64,000 bases of DNA from Psychromonas arctica DSM 14288 (GCF_000482725.1 NZ_KI519477.1:340923-404922), one strand, 5' to 3'. Numbered from the stretch's first letter, positions 18,787-28,742 are shown. A program made the numbers and translations. Notes: generated by a model not told the origin, from the letters alone.

Positions 18787-18865
18787 TAACATTTTAGCCT
18801 CAATTTATAGACGCAATAATTTACGTATAATAATCGAGGTAAGAAGCTAAGGTACTGTAATTACG

Positions 18866-18907
18866 AGACAGAAGCTAAAAGACAGAAGCTAAGAAACAGA
18901 AGTTAAG
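18866..18907. repeat. 14 bp tandem repeat, three units, at the aldo/keto reductase 3' end
   Basis: The units are agacagaagctaaa, agacagaagctaag and aaacagaagttaag. The third unit includes the stop codon of the aldo/keto reductase (18903-18905), so the array grew from, or into, the end of the coding sequence. Confidence 0.65.
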
Positions 18908-19823
18908 GCACAGAAAAACCTTTTGAAGCCACCCAGACTCGATACCACTGTTCAGTATTCATTTTCAAAGCTAACGCCGCAACAGCCTCTTTAACTCGTT
19001 CTATTTTACCTGAACCAATTAATGCAACAGGATTTGAAGGATGCTTCAGTACCCAAGCAAAAATCACTTGTGTGATTGACGTTGCACCTAGCTCTTGTGC
19101 TAATAATTCTAAGCAATCTCGTAAGCGTTGGGCTTGCTGCGTTTGCTCATTGAAGATAGCCCCACCAGCTAAACAAGACCAAGCCATTGGACGCACGCGT
19201 TGTTGCTGTAGCTGATCTAAAACCCCATTTTCAATAACATCAAAATTAATGGGATTGATTTCAACCTGATTGGTTATTAAAGGTTCACTTAAACGTGATT
19301 GTAATAATTCAAATTGGGATGTGGTAAAATTAGACACGCCAAAGTGCTTCACTTTTCCTGACTGTTTGAGCTCAGTAAAGGCCTCTGCCACTTGATCCGC
19401 ATCCATTAAAAAGTCAGGGCGATGTACTAATAAGGCATCTAACTGTTCAACACCTAAACGTTGTAATGAGTTTTCCGTTGAACGAATGATCGCCGCTTTG
19501 CTGCTGTCATAATGTGAAACACGATGTTCACCGGGGGCAGTCGCAATACCATTAATACCAAATTTAGATACAATTTGAATTTGCTCTCGCATTTCAGGCG
19601 CTAATGCGAGTGCTTCACCAAATAAGACTTCGCTATCACCATAAATTGCAGCATTATCCACCGTAGAAATACCTAGTTCTACATGTTGCTTTAAAAAAGT
19701 TAAACGCTGTTGTGCCGTCATGTCCCAAGCACCTAAACGCCAATATCCCTGAATTAACTTAGAAAATAAAGGCCCCTCTGGTGCCATCAATACCTTTTCG
19801 ACTAAACTCATAACAATGCTCAT
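18903..19823 (-). CDS. Aldo/keto reductase, YdhF-like
   Basis: This is a TIM-barrel NADPH oxidoreductase of about 306 residues. The catalytic tetrad is visible as D and Y in STVDNAAIYGDSE, K in IVSKFGI and H in LLVHRPD. GVSNFTTSQF and GSGKIERV are cofactor-side motifs. The overall pattern is closest to YdhF of E. coli; the substrate is unknown. The reading frame extends to a GTG at 19835, but I place the start at the ATG at 19823, which has a ggtgag ribosome site at good spacing. A third Met at 19811 is also possible. Confidence 0.88.
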   Translation of the reverse strand: MSIVMSLVEKVLMAPEGPLFSKLIQGYWRLGAWDMTAQQRLTFLKQHVELGISTVDNAAIYGDSEVLFGEALALAPEMREQIQIVSKFGINGIATAPGEHRVSHYDSSKAAIIRSTENSLQRLGVEQLDALLVHRPDFLMDADQVAEAFTELKQSGKVKHFGVSNFTTSQFELLQSRLSEPLITNQVEINPINFDVIENGVLDQLQQQRVRPMAWSCLAGGAIFNEQTQQAQRLRDCLELLAQELGATSITQVIFAWVLKHPSNPVALIGSGKIERVKEAVAALALKMNTEQWYRVWVASKGFSVP

Positions 19824-20119
19824 AAAAATACTCACCCTATCATTGGCTATAAAATAAAAACAGAAACTAAGATTATCAGCATCGAGTATAAAATATCACC
19901 CTCAGACTGTATAAATAAGAGGTCACTTATGTCGATTGTATTGAAAAATATAAAGGCACAGATAATTGATAACAACAAAAGAGAAGTGCAAAGTGAAAAA
20001 TACCAATCAGCGATCAATAAAAATAAAACTTTAATATAAGTGATAGCTTGAAAAATAAGAGGAAAAGTTAAAAAGAATGGAGTTCTATAGAGGTAAAAAA
20101 CAGTAAGCGTTCAGTGACA

Positions 20120-20140
20120 AGAGGTAAGAGGTAAGAGGTA
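20120..20140. repeat. 7 bp tandem repeat, three units
   Basis: agaggta is repeated three times in the 458 bp spacer between the aldo/keto reductase start and the porin stop. The rest of the spacer holds only AT-rich DNA and the porin terminator. Confidence 0.65.
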
Positions 20141-20184
20141 AGAAAAATGCAGAAATAAAATAATAAAAAGTATTAAAAAAAAAC

Positions 20185-20224
20185 TAAAAAAAACTGCTTA
20201 CCCAATCTAGTTGAATAAGCAGTT
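20185..20224 (-). terminator. Intrinsic terminator of the porin gene
   Basis: On the minus strand aactgctta pairs with taagcagtt, followed by an unbroken run of T. It lies 57 bp past the porin stop codon. Confidence 0.85.
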
Positions 20225-20281
20225 ATCTATTTTTATTATGCTGTTCAGGTATTGAATAGCCTGATAGACAATAAAGCTAGC

Positions 20282-21196
20282 TTAGAATGTTACAGCCATA
20301 CCTGCAGCATAACCGATTTCTGAATCATCAGTATCATCACCAGCAAGCTCTACGTATGCTGTAACGTTACTGTTGAACGAGTAAGCAGCATTTACGAAGT
20401 ATTTATTAACATCGTCAACACCAGAGCTATCTGTATCAACTAAAGACCAAGCAGCAGAGTAAGCCATTTTATCAACAGTATAAACAGCAGCTAAACCAAA
20501 GCTAGTTGCATCGGCATTTGAACCATTATCAGTTGAACTTGCAGAAGCCGCTAATTCTAGGTCTTCAAATGCGTAACGCGCTTCTAAAACAACACTTTCT
20601 GAATCGTAAGTACCTTTATCTGCGTTACCGTAATACACAGTTAAATCAAGACCACCAAAACGTGCACCTAATTTCGCATCTAGAGAATCTACATTGTCAG
20701 ACGCTGTTTTTTCATTTACTAGGTAAGAGATACCGCCGTAGTAGTTGCCTTTATCTAAAGTATATTTAACAACTTGCTTACCATCTTCATAACTTTGAGA
20801 CGAATTATCGATACCAAACTCGTAATCGTTACCGATGCCTTGATCATCAGCAATTGTAACTTGTTGACCAACTGTTAATGTACCCCATTGAGCTGAGCTT
20901 AAACCAACATAAGCGTCATCCATCGCTAGCTGTTCATCATCGTTCTCACCGTCAACTTCAACAACACCAATGGCTGTAACACCGTGACCGATATCGTAAC
21001 CGGCTTTAAAACCGAAGTCAGAATCATCAATGTTGATTACTTTGCTGCTATTATCTGCAGTGCCTTTTTTTGCTTGAACTTCAACGTCACCGTAAACTTC
21101 AAAAGTTGTACCATTTGCATCATATACTGTTGCACTGTGTGCTGCAGTTGCTGCAAATAAAGAAGTAACTATTGTAGCTAAAATTGTTTTTTTCAT
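20282..21196 (-). CDS. General (OmpC/OmpF-type) outer-membrane porin
   Basis: The 304-residue protein has a cleavable signal peptide (MKKTILATIVTSLFAATAAHSA, split here as MKKTILATIVTS and LFAATAAHSA) and then a beta-barrel sequence that opens with ATVYDANGTTFEVYGDVEV and closes on a terminal phenylalanine (AAGMAVTF), the signal for the BAM machine. DIGHGVTAIGVVEVDGE and GTLTVGQQVTIADDQGIGND match the gram-negative porin family. It is rich in aspartate and expected to form a trimeric 16-strand pore, perhaps shorter than E. coli forms. A good aaggtgatg ribosome site precedes the ATG, and a strong terminator follows. Confidence 0.88.
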   Translation of the reverse strand: MKKTILATIVTSLFAATAAHSATVYDANGTTFEVYGDVEVQAKKGTADNSSKVINIDDSDFGFKAGYDIGHGVTAIGVVEVDGENDDEQLAMDDAYVGLSSAQWGTLTVGQQVTIADDQGIGNDYEFGIDNSSQSYEDGKQVVKYTLDKGNYYGGISYLVNEKTASDNVDSLDAKLGARFGGLDLTVYYGNADKGTYDSESVVLEARYAFEDLELAASASSTDNGSNADATSFGLAAVYTVDKMAYSAAWSLVDTDSSGVDDVNKYFVNAAYSFNSNVTAYVELAGDDTDDSEIGYAAGMAVTF

Positions 21197-22239
21197 TGTC
21201 CATCACCTTGTTGCTATTAAAATTAAAATTAAATTTAAATTAATTGAATCCATGAATTACTTAATTCTGTCTAACTCCGGTGTAATAACATTATGTTGGT
21301 TATTTACACACCACAGATGTTTAAGTGCGGAATAAAATTACCACACAAAACTCAAGGCGGAAACAGCAAACGCAGTTAGATGACGAAAGGTCACACATTT
21401 AGACCAAAAAAAGGATAATAATTTGACCTACCTCTCAAAAAACAATGAAACTTAAATTAAAAACATAAGAGTAGCGTCTATTTTTTTGTTACTTTTACGT
21501 TAAAAAACAACGGAAAATTAACTTTATTCGCCTGATTTAACAAAATTTTGTGGTGCTTTTTTTAGAAATTGCAATTTAAAACTGATCAAGCCGGTCTGCT
21601 TGCCTCTTTCGAACTAAAAATAAGCCCTATCAATCTCTCAAAAAATAACAATGCAGTGTCTCATTTGAGTTTTCCATGCTTTTACTTGATTCGTAATTAC
21701 ATTAAATAAACGACAACGTTCCTGACATTAAGCCAACCAACAAGCATTCAGCCTCTGTTCTTTACATTAATAAAATGGATAGATATTAATAATGGAAAGC
21801 TCTTAATACTAAATAGACATTGACAGCGAAAAGAGATTGAGAGCGAATTGATAGTGATAGTGAACAAATATTAATAGGGAATAGGTATAGCTACTTTACA
21901 AAACGGCCATAACAGAAATATTTGGTTTACAGCATAGGCATATTATTAAAGCTCCTTATTAAATACTCAATGCAACAACCTTACAGATAAAGCAGCAAAA
22001 TTTGATCCTCTACTATTATATGTATAAGTAATAAGCAGCCTTAATCATCGAGCATTTGAAATAGAACAGATATTTATTAAACAAAAAAATGTTTAATTCA
22101 GAAGATGAAACGCATCTTAAAATGCAGCCAGTAATAGACAAAGTACCGAAGAAGTATTAGCTCAGGTAGCTATCATTATTATATATTGGCGATACATATG
22201 ACCGTAGGTTAAGAAGGCCGAGACTTATCCAGATAAAGT

Positions 22240-22300
22240 CGCCGCAAGGGCGAAACACCACGCAATGAAATATCAAACGGATTGGACGAGCGCAGACGAG
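22240..22300. repeat. Dispersed intergenic repeat, copy 2
   Basis: cgccgcaagggcg is followed by aaacacca-cgcaatgaaatatcaaacgg and ggacgagcgcagacgag. It is nearly identical to the copy at 22593. It lies in a 1.8 kb stretch (21197-23029) with no gene I can support. Confidence 0.7.
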
Positions 22301-22410
22301 CTATAACTTAACTAATTAACTAAATTCAACATATTAAAATAGGCAATACGAATCCTGCGCCTCAAAAAGCGATACTTAACATGGCTACGACAACTTTCCC
22401 GTTGAGTTTT

Positions 22411-22524
22411 TCTGAATCAATCGCTGACTTTAGCAAGCTAAGGCATGGAGGCCGTTGCTAGCTCAGTTCGAGACATGGATGTCGAGTATGAGCGGTGCGT
22501 TCAGAAGGCTGTTATTGATTCAGA
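22411..22524. repeat. 114 bp element bounded by 11 bp inverted repeats
   Basis: The ends tctgaatcaat and attgattcaga are perfect inverted repeats. The interior has further small dyads around catggaggccg and gacatggatgtc. There is no ORF. The element could fold into a long branched RNA or be a miniature mobile element; no target-site duplication was recognised. Confidence 0.5.
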
Positions 22525-22592
22525 TTAAAAAAACGAATTGGGGCGATTTTCTTTTGGTTCCGTTTTCTTTGTTCGTATAAAGAAAATGAACT

Positions 22593-22653
22593 CGCCGCAA
22601 GGGCGAAACACCAAGCAATGAAATATCAAACTGACTGGACGAGCGCAGACAAG
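22593..22653. repeat. Dispersed intergenic repeat, copy 3
   Basis: This copy matches the one at 22240 over about 60 bp with a few substitutions. It is preceded by a ttttctttgttcgtataaagaaaa dyad (split as ttttctttgttcg / tataaagaaaa), which also appears in weaker form before copy 1 near 100-125. Confidence 0.7.
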
Positions 22654-22811
22654 GCAAAATCTAAAGCGGATTATTCAAATGTGGTCGGTGATAGATGGAG
22701 CAGCGAAAAAGCGAAGCTTTATGTATGAGCAATGTTTTCAAGCGACAGCTTGGTGTTTGAGCAATCCTGTAAGGTCAAACCATTGAAAGACAATCTTCAG
22801 GTTCAGAAACG

Positions 22812-22847
22812 AAAAAATTCTGCTTAGCAATAACGCTAAGCAGGATT
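22812..22847 (-). terminator. Duplicate tRNA-operon terminator (distal copy)
   Basis: A stem of ctgcttagc with gctaagcag, read on the minus strand, runs into T residues. It is the copy in the first 174 bp unit and has one wobble pair relative to the proximal copy. Confidence 0.75.
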
Positions 22848-22984
22848 CTTAAATGTGGTCGGTGATAGATGCAGCAGCGAAAAAGCGAAGCTTTATATAT
22901 GAGCAATGTTTTCAAGCGACAGCTTTGTGTCTGAGCAATCCTGTAAGGTCAAACCATTAAAAGACAATTTTCAGGTTCAGAAAC

Positions 22985-23021
22985 GAAAAAATCCTGCTTA
23001 GCAGTAACGCTAAGCAGGATT
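22985..23021 (-). terminator. tRNA-operon terminator (proximal copy)
   Basis: On the minus strand aatcctgcttagc pairs with gctaagcaggatt and runs into a T tract, 9 bases beyond the tRNA-Pro 3' end. It ends the argX-hisR-proM transcript. Confidence 0.88.
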
Positions 23022-23029
23022 CTTAAATG

Positions 23030-23106
<77 letters not shown>

Positions 23107-23135
23107 AGTATTTTATTTTACAGTTTTTTTCTGTG

Positions 23136-23203
23136 GGTCAGACCCTCTGGTCCAACTCTTTATAAACCCAATGAGATGCGCTACCAAGCTGCGCTAATCA
23201 CCG
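23136..23203 (-). pseudogene. Broken tRNA-Pro copy between hisR and proM
   Basis: Read on the minus strand, this begins CGGTGATTAGCGCAGCTTGG, identical to the first half of the intact tRNA-Pro. The anticodon region is interrupted by an insertion (cattgggtttataaagag), then GGACCAGAGGGTC matches the 3' side of the anticodon stem and the variable region. The T arm and the acceptor 3' strand are missing. The flank gagtat is also shared with the intact gene. Confidence 0.85.
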
Positions 23204-23230
23204 AGTATCTAGTTTTACATCAAGAAAAGA

Positions 23231-23307
23231 TGGGGCGAATGACGGGGTTTGAACCCGCGACAACCGGAATCACAATCCGGGGCTCTACCAACTGAGCTAC
23301 ATCCGCC
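23231..23307 (-). tRNA. hisR: tRNA-His (anticodon GTG)
   Basis: The gene is 77 bases counting the extra G at -1 and the encoded CCA. Acceptor strands GCGGATG and CATTCGC pair with one G-T, and the anticodon loop reads ATTGTGA with GTG. The G(-1):C73 pair is the histidine identity element. It is the second gene of the operon. Confidence 0.96.
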
Positions 23308-23350
23308 ACTATAAACTAAAGAACTGTATTAATGTTGCAATCCGAAAATA

Positions 23351-23427
23351 TGGCGCACCCGACAGGATTCGAACCTGTGGCCTTTGCCTCCGGAGGGCAA
23401 CGCTCTATCCAGCTGAGCTACGGGTGC
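23351..23427 (-). tRNA. argX: tRNA-Arg (anticodon CCG)
   Basis: The gene is 77 bases with encoded CCA. The acceptor strand GCACCCG pairs with CGGGTGC, and the anticodon loop CTCCGGA gives CCG. It is the first gene of the minus-strand operon, as argX is in E. coli, and a strong promoter lies directly upstream. Confidence 0.96.
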
Positions 23428-23449
23428 TCACGTCTTTAGCGTGGCGCGG

Positions 23450-23478
23450 ATAATACTTAACACTGCAAAACCTGTCTA
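23450..23478 (-). promoter_or_regulatory. Promoter of the argX-hisR-proM tRNA operon
   Basis: On the minus strand a -35 TAGACA is followed by exactly 17 bp and a -10 TATTAT. The DNA between the -10 and the first tRNA is GC-rich (ccgcgccacgc), the discriminator type expected for stringently controlled stable-RNA promoters. Confidence 0.8.
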
Positions 23479-23656
23479 GTCTTTTTTGTGTTTTTTTTGA
23501 AAATAAGGGTTTACTTGCTCAATAGATGAGCAATTAGACAAAAAAACAAAAAAAATCAATTTTTTTTGATTAATTACGCTTAATAGTTGAATTCAAGCAG
23601 GCTTTCAGTCATTTTCAGATATACTTTCATTAATTGCCTTATAAAGAGTTACAACT

Positions 23657-26203
23657 ATGACTTTAGATCCTACTGTAGATCAAGAACCCAAAATTTATGA
23701 ACACCCTGTCCCTGACCGTGAGTTTATTTTAGCTTTTATCGAAAAACACGGTAAACCGATCACTCGCGATGCATTATTTAATGCTTTCTCTCTCAGCAGT
23801 GACGAAGAAGCCGAAGGACTAAGACGTCGCTTAAAAGCGATGGAACGTGATGGCCAATTAGTTTGGTGTCGCAATGCAACTTATGGTTTGCCTGACAAAC
23901 TTAACCTTGCTAAAGGTAAAGTTATTGGCCACAAAGATGGATTTGGTTTCTTAAAAACTGAAGACGAAGGTAAAGACCTATTTTTACCTAATCACCAAAT
24001 GCGATTTTTATTCCACGGTGACACTATATTAGCGCAACCAGTAAAAGTAGATTCACGTGGACGTACTGAAGCGCGTTTTGTACGCTTATTAGAAGCTCGC
24101 CAAGAAACAATTGTTGGCCGCTACTTTGTTGAAGATGGCGTTTCATCTGTTATTCCAGACGATTCTCGTATTAACCAAGAAATCATTATTCAAAAAGAAA
24201 ACAATGGCGGTGCTCGCCATGGCCAGATAGTTGTAGTAGAAATTTTACAACGTCCTAAAGCGCGTTTTACTGCAACGGGTAAAATAACAGAAGTACTTGG
24301 CCAAGATATGGAGCCGGGTATGGAAGTTGAAATTGCGCTTCGCACACATGACATTCCGCATGAATGGCCTGAAGGTTTAGATAAAGAGCTGGAACCATTT
24401 GGTGAGTTTGTGCCTGAAGAAGCTAAAAAAGGTCGTGTAGATCTACGTGATTTACCCTTAGTGACTATTGATGGTGAAGATGCACGTGACTTTGATGATG
24501 CAGTATTCTGTCAAAAAGAACCTGGTGGCGGCTGGCGCTTATGGGTTGCGATTGCCGATGTAAGTTATTACGTTGGCAAAGGGACAATTTTAGATAAAGA
24601 AGCGATTAACCGCGGTAACTCTGTTTATTTCCCAGACCAAGTTATTCCTATGCTACCTGAAGTATTATCGAATGGTTTATGTTCTTTAAACCCTCAGGTT
24701 GACCGTTTATGTATGGTCAGCGAAATGGTTATTTCTCAATCCGGTCAATTAACAGATTATAAATTTTACGAAGCAGTAATGAACTCTCACGCGCGTTTCA
24801 CTTACACTAAAGTGGCAGCTATTTTAGAGGGTGATCAACCTCTTCGTGAACAGTACCAGCCATTAGTGCCTCACTTAGAAGAATTAGAACATCTTTATAA
24901 AGCCTTCAAAAAAGCACGTCATATTCGTGGCGGTATGGAATTTGAAACATTAGAAGTTCGTTTCCTCTTTAATGAAGCACGTAAGATTGATGCGATTGTG
25001 CCGCTAGTGCGTAACGATGCGCATAAGATCATTGAAGAATGTATGATCCAAGCAAACGTTGCTTCTGCCCGTTTAATTGGTGCTGCCGATGCCGCTGCTT
25101 TATTCCGTGTACATGAAACCCCAAGCGAAGAAAAATTAGCGAACTTCCGCTCGTTTTTAGCCGAATTAGGTTTAAGTCTTGGTGGCGGAGATAAACCAGA
25201 CCCTCGTGACTATGCAGATTTAGCGGAAACCTTTGCTGACCGTGAAGATAGTGAACTATTGCAAACCATGTTACTGCGTTCAATGAAGCAGGCCGTGTAT
25301 CAAGATGAAAACTTAGGTCATTTTGGTTTAGCATTAGAAGAGTATTCTCACTTTACTTCGCCAATTCGTCGTTACCCAGACTTGATTTTACACCGCGCTA
25401 TTAAATATATAGTGAAACATCAAGAAGCAGGTCAACTGAAACAGAAATGGACTGAAACCGGCGGTTACCATTATCAACACGATGAAATGGGATTTTTAGG
25501 TGAGCATTGTTCAATGACAGAACGCCGTGCCGATGATGCTACACGTGATGTAGCTGACGCATTAAAATGTGAATATATGCAAGACCATATAGGCGATACT
25601 ATGGTTGGTACTATTGCAGCTGTTACCAACTTTGGTTTCTTTGTACGCTTAAATGATATTCATATCGATGGTTTAGTGCATGTCACTGGCTTAGTGTCTG
25701 ATTACTATATTTTTGATGCCGGCAAACAAACCTTAAAAGGTGAGCGAACTGGTCGTGTTTATCGTATTGGTGACGTATTAGAAGTGAAAGTACTTTCTGT
25801 TAATTTAGACGATAAAAAAATTGATTTTGAATTAGCCGATGAAGCAGTCGCTGGTCAACGTAAGCGAGGCCGTAAACCTGAAAGTAAGACGTCAGATCGC
25901 CCTATCGACAAACGCGCACGCAGTAAGTCAGGAAGCGAAGAAGAGCAGCAATCCAAGCAAGCAACGGATGATGAATCAACTCAGCAACCTAAAAGAGCAG
26001 TTAAACGAACAGGCAAAAAACTAACAGAAGAAGAGCTTGCAAAGAGAAAGGCTGCTAACAAGCAAAAGAAAAAGCCGCAAAGAAAAGTGGCACAAGGCGA
26101 AAAGAATACTGCGTCGTCTAAGAAGAAAAAAACAACAGCAACCAAGAAAAGTCGTCCAGGACGTGCTGAACGTACACGTAACAAGGCTAAGAAAGCAGAA
26201 TAA
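23657..26203 (+). CDS. rnr: Ribonuclease R
   Basis: The 848-residue 3'-5' exoribonuclease degrades structured RNA. The order is an N-terminal helix-turn-helix (about 22-88), cold-shock domains (about 90-240), the RNB catalytic domain with the aspartate cluster [12 protein letters not shown] near 272-283, an S1 domain ([15 protein letters not shown], about 655-735) and a long lysine-rich tail (740-848). In E. coli the equivalent tail mediates trans-translation-dependent turnover. It is followed 92 bp later by rlmB on the same strand, the usual rnr-rlmB pair. Confidence 0.96.
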   Translation: MTLDPTVDQEPKIYEHPVPDREFILAFIEKHGKPITRDALFNAFSLSSDEEAEGLRRRLKAMERDGQLVWCRNATYGLPDKLNLAKGKVIGHKDGFGFLKTEDEGKDLFLPNHQMRFLFHGDTILAQPVKVDSRGRTEARFVRLLEARQETIVGRYFVEDGVSSVIPDDSRINQEIIIQKENNGGARHGQIVVVEILQRPKARFTATGKITEVLGQDMEPGMEVEIALRTHDIPHEWPEGLDKELEPFGEFVPEEAKKGRVDLRDLPLVTIDGEDARDFDDAVFCQKEPGGGWRLWVAIADVSYYVGKGTILDKEAINRGNSVYFPDQVIPMLPEVLSNGLCSLNPQVDRLCMVSEMVISQSGQLTDYKFYEAVMNSHARFTYTKVAAILEGDQPLREQYQPLVPHLEELEHLYKAFKKARHIRGGMEFETLEVRFLFNEARKIDAIVPLVRNDAHKIIEECMIQANVASARLIGAADAAALFRVHETPSEEKLANFRSFLAELGLSLGGGDKPDPRDYADLAETFADREDSELLQTMLLRSMKQAVYQDENLGHFGLALEEYSHFTSPIRRYPDLILHRAIKYIVKHQEAGQLKQKWTETGGYHYQHDEMGFLGEHCSMTERRADDATRDVADALKCEYMQDHIGDTMVGTIAAVTNFGFFVRLNDIHIDGLVHVTGLVSDYYIFDAGKQTLKGERTGRVYRIGDVLEVKVLSVNLDDKKIDFELADEAVAGQRKRGRKPESKTSDRPIDKRARSKSGSEEEQQSKQATDDESTQQPKRAVKRTGKKLTEEELAKRKAANKQKKKPQRKVAQGEKNTASSKKKKTTATKKSRPGRAERTRNKAKKAE

Positions 26204-26295
26204 TAACATTTCTGTCTAAGTCGCTAATTTACTCACTGTCAATTAGCGACTATAGAACTTATCCCGATTTAGATATTAAAGATTAGAGAAACAAC

Positions 26296-27036
26296 ATGAG
26301 TAAAAGTGAAATTATTTACGGTATGCATGCCGTTGATGCGCTATTAGAAAAACAACCAGAACGTGTTATTGAAATTTACGCCCTAAAAGGACGTGATGAC
26401 GAACGTTTAAATGATGTGCTTAACAAAGCAAAAGAATGGGGTGTCTCAGTACAATTGATGCAACGTAAAGCATTAGATGACAAATCTGATGGAGAGCAGC
26501 ACCAAGGTATTATGGCACGTGTAAAAGCGATGAAAGTATTAACTGACAATGATCTAGAGCCTATTTTAGCGGCTCTCGATGTACCTCCTTTTTTATTGAT
26601 TTTAGATGGTGTAACCGACCCGCACAATTTAGGCGCTTGTTTACGAAGCGCTGAAGCAGCTGGCGTACACGCAGTGATCATTCCTAAAGACAACTCAGCC
26701 AGCTTAACACCAGTAGTACGTAAAGTGGCCTGTGGCGCAGCAGAATCGATTCCATTAATCCATGTGACTAACCTAGCGCGTGCGATGCGTGGTTTACAAG
26801 ACAAAGGGATCTGGATTTACGGTACCGCCGGTGAAGCAGAACAAAGCCTTTATGATTGTAAGCTACAAAGTGGCATGGCGTTAGCGATGGGAGCGGAAGG
26901 CAAAGGGCTACGCCGTTTAACACGCGAACATTGTGATGAACTGATTAAATTACCAATGGCAGGTGCTGTTTCAAGTTTAAATGTATCGGTTGCAACGGGT
27001 ATTTGTTTATTTGAAGTGGTACGCCAACGCCGTTAA
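26296..27036 (+). CDS. rlmB: 23S rRNA (guanosine-2251-2'-O)-methyltransferase
   Basis: The 246-residue SpoU-family methyltransferase has an N-terminal L30e-like substrate domain ([17 protein letters not shown]) and the knotted SPOUT domain with the family motifs [33 protein letters not shown] and [17 protein letters not shown]. It modifies the peptidyl-transferase P loop of 23S rRNA. It is second in rnr-rlmB and ends at a terminator. Confidence 0.96.
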   Translation: MSKSEIIYGMHAVDALLEKQPERVIEIYALKGRDDERLNDVLNKAKEWGVSVQLMQRKALDDKSDGEQHQGIMARVKAMKVLTDNDLEPILAALDVPPFLLILDGVTDPHNLGACLRSAEAAGVHAVIIPKDNSASLTPVVRKVACGAAESIPLIHVTNLARAMRGLQDKGIWIYGTAGEAEQSLYDCKLQSGMALAMGAEGKGLRRLTREHCDELIKLPMAGAVSSLNVSVATGICLFEVVRQRR

Positions 27037-27127
27037 ATAAGAAGTAAAAAGCAAAAAAATATCTTAAATCAAGTTATTGTTAAGCTAAAAAATCAGCAAT
27101 TTCGGTTCACGACAAATAAAATCAATC

Positions 27128-27168
27128 AACGCTAGGCAGTCATTACTCGCTGTGTAGCGTTTCTTTTT
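27128..27168 (+). terminator. Terminator after rlmB
   Basis: aacgcta pairs with tagcgtt across a 20-base loop, followed by ttctttttttac. It lies about 90 bp beyond the rlmB stop and just before the end of the convergent DUF481-like gene. Confidence 0.6.
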
Positions 27169-27171
27169 TTA

Positions 27172-28503
27172 CTAGAATGCATATTGAATATTAAACCCCG
27201 TCGAAACCTCTTTATTTTCAGTATTCTCAGGTACATTTTGATTATATTTATAGTCAACATCGAAGATTAAATATAACTGCTGATAAATTCTATTCTGAGC
27301 TTTAAACTCCACACCATAAACACTATTAGAATGCCCTACTTCAAATACTCCTTGTAACGACACTTGCAAGCTTTCACTCACAATCCTTTCATAATTCAGC
27401 CGTGTACGTAATATAAATTCATTAATAGAAACAGCATCTTCATCAGCATTCGGCTCAGCGAATTTATAGCCGGGGCCAAACTCAGTGTTAAATTTATGGT
27501 TATTTTCATTAAAGAAAATATGCCCGTAACCAACGGTAAAGATATCTTCCTGCTCATAAGATGCAAATTTACTACGTTTAATATCACTACGGACAAAAAC
27601 TAAGTTCATTGGGTCTAAATTGTAGTTTCCCTGTAACTGCCAGCGAAGCTTTTGCGCGGTTTCTTCACTGTCTTCCGATTCAGACTTAAACTCAATATCA
27701 CTGTTAATATTGTATTGATCCACTTCGTTGTAATCTAATATCAATCGCCCGCGTAAGTTTTGTGTAATTTGATTATCTTGCTCATACTTAAAACCGAATT
27801 CGACAGCACCGCTAAAGCGATCCGGTAACTCTATTATCTCTTCATTTGAATCAACAATATCTGTTTTGATGCTGTTGTTTTCAATTGCAATATCAATGAA
27901 GTCTTGATCTGCAATAGCATTATTTTCTTCAATGCTACCTTGACCTGCCTTTTTATTTTTAAGCAGATCGGGTTGTTGATCGATGGACGTTTTAATGCGA
28001 TTGATAGGCGAGCTTAATAAACTAGCATGTTGTAAACGCTCTTTTTTTAATAGCGCCTTAAGCTGCTTCTCTTTTTGTTGGCTTTCTACTAAATATGATT
28101 CTTGAATATTTACTTGATTATCTAGCGTCGATATTTTGTCAATTAAGCGTTGGTTTTCAGCTAATAAATAAGCCAGTTGAGTTTGCTGCTGTTGTTGCTT
28201 TAACTTCTCTGCCGATTGCTGCTTTAACTGCTGCGCTAGTTCGATAGCCTCTTTTTTTGTCGATAGTGTTGTATTCGCCGAACTATTCGGCTTTGCGCCT
28301 GCAACACCAGCATCGCTATTAATGGTTCTATCGACAGCATTGCCCAGTGCACCATCGGCTTGAATATTTGTCGCGCCTGCATTCGCACCTATTGTCACTT
28401 CAGTAGTAGAAGTGATTGCCTGAGGTGTCATGTATAGCCCAATATTCACACCTAGCACGAGAAGGTTAATAATTAAGATATAAAGGAAGGCTGATTTAGG
28501 CAA
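27172..28503 (-). CDS. Outer-membrane-like DUF481 barrel with N-terminal hydrophobic segment and coiled coil
   Basis: The 443-residue protein has three parts. An N-terminal hydrophobic segment (residues 5-25) is either a signal peptide or a membrane anchor. Residues 85-150 form a glutamine/lysine-rich coiled coil (LKQQSAEKLKQQQQQTQL). From about 225 alternating strands end in a terminal phenylalanine (FNIQYAF) and contain FNTEFGPGYKF and LRTRLNYERI, typical of DUF481/YdiY, a salt-induced outer-membrane protein family. The added coiled coil is unusual. It is a single gene facing rlmB and divergent from rpsF. Confidence 0.65.
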   Translation of the reverse strand: MPKSAFLYILIINLLVLGVNIGLYMTPQAITSTTEVTIGANAGATNIQADGALGNAVDRTINSDAGVAGAKPNSSANTTLSTKKEAIELAQQLKQQSAEKLKQQQQQTQLAYLLAENQRLIDKISTLDNQVNIQESYLVESQQKEKQLKALLKKERLQHASLLSSPINRIKTSIDQQPDLLKNKKAGQGSIEENNAIADQDFIDIAIENNSIKTDIVDSNEEIIELPDRFSGAVEFGFKYEQDNQITQNLRGRLILDYNEVDQYNINSDIEFKSESEDSEETAQKLRWQLQGNYNLDPMNLVFVRSDIKRSKFASYEQEDIFTVGYGHIFFNENNHKFNTEFGPGYKFAEPNADEDAVSINEFILRTRLNYERIVSESLQVSLQGVFEVGHSNSVYGVEFKAQNRIYQQLYLIFDVDYKYNQNVPENTENKEVSTGFNIQYAF

Positions 28504-28624
28504 AATTAACTCATTTAAATGATTAGGGAACCGAAGTATTTTAGATTGTTAGTGTATAGATGCAAACAATAAGCAAAAGTTCTCATTAACTTTGTATTTA
28601 TCTTGCTTTTGTTGCTTGCGTAAG

Positions 28625-28742
28625 TTGTCGCTAAACTGTACAATCTGCCGGCTTAAATCAGCCACCCTTTTTGTTCCTTGCTTCTACTTGGTACGGCTGA
28701 GCCAAATTATGAAGCTACTAACCCGTAAGGAGCGATTTTTAT
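28625..28742 (+). promoter_or_regulatory. Possible S6:S18 leader upstream of rpsF
   Basis: The 5' leader of the rpsF operon contains complementary patches (tacggctgagcc ... taacccgtaagg) ending at the ribosome site aaggag. In many bacteria the S6-S18 complex represses this operon by binding such a leader. I cannot verify the conserved bulge, so this rests mainly on position. Confidence 0.3.

Noticed and set aside
20506-20769. 87-residue plus-strand ORF inside the porin gene
   Set aside because: It is antisense to the porin, rich in leucine and histidine from codon complement, and has no ribosome site.
25981-26209. Hydrophobic minus-strand ORFs opposite the rnr tail
   Set aside because: They are the reverse complement of lysine codons (phenylalanine and leucine runs), not membrane proteins.
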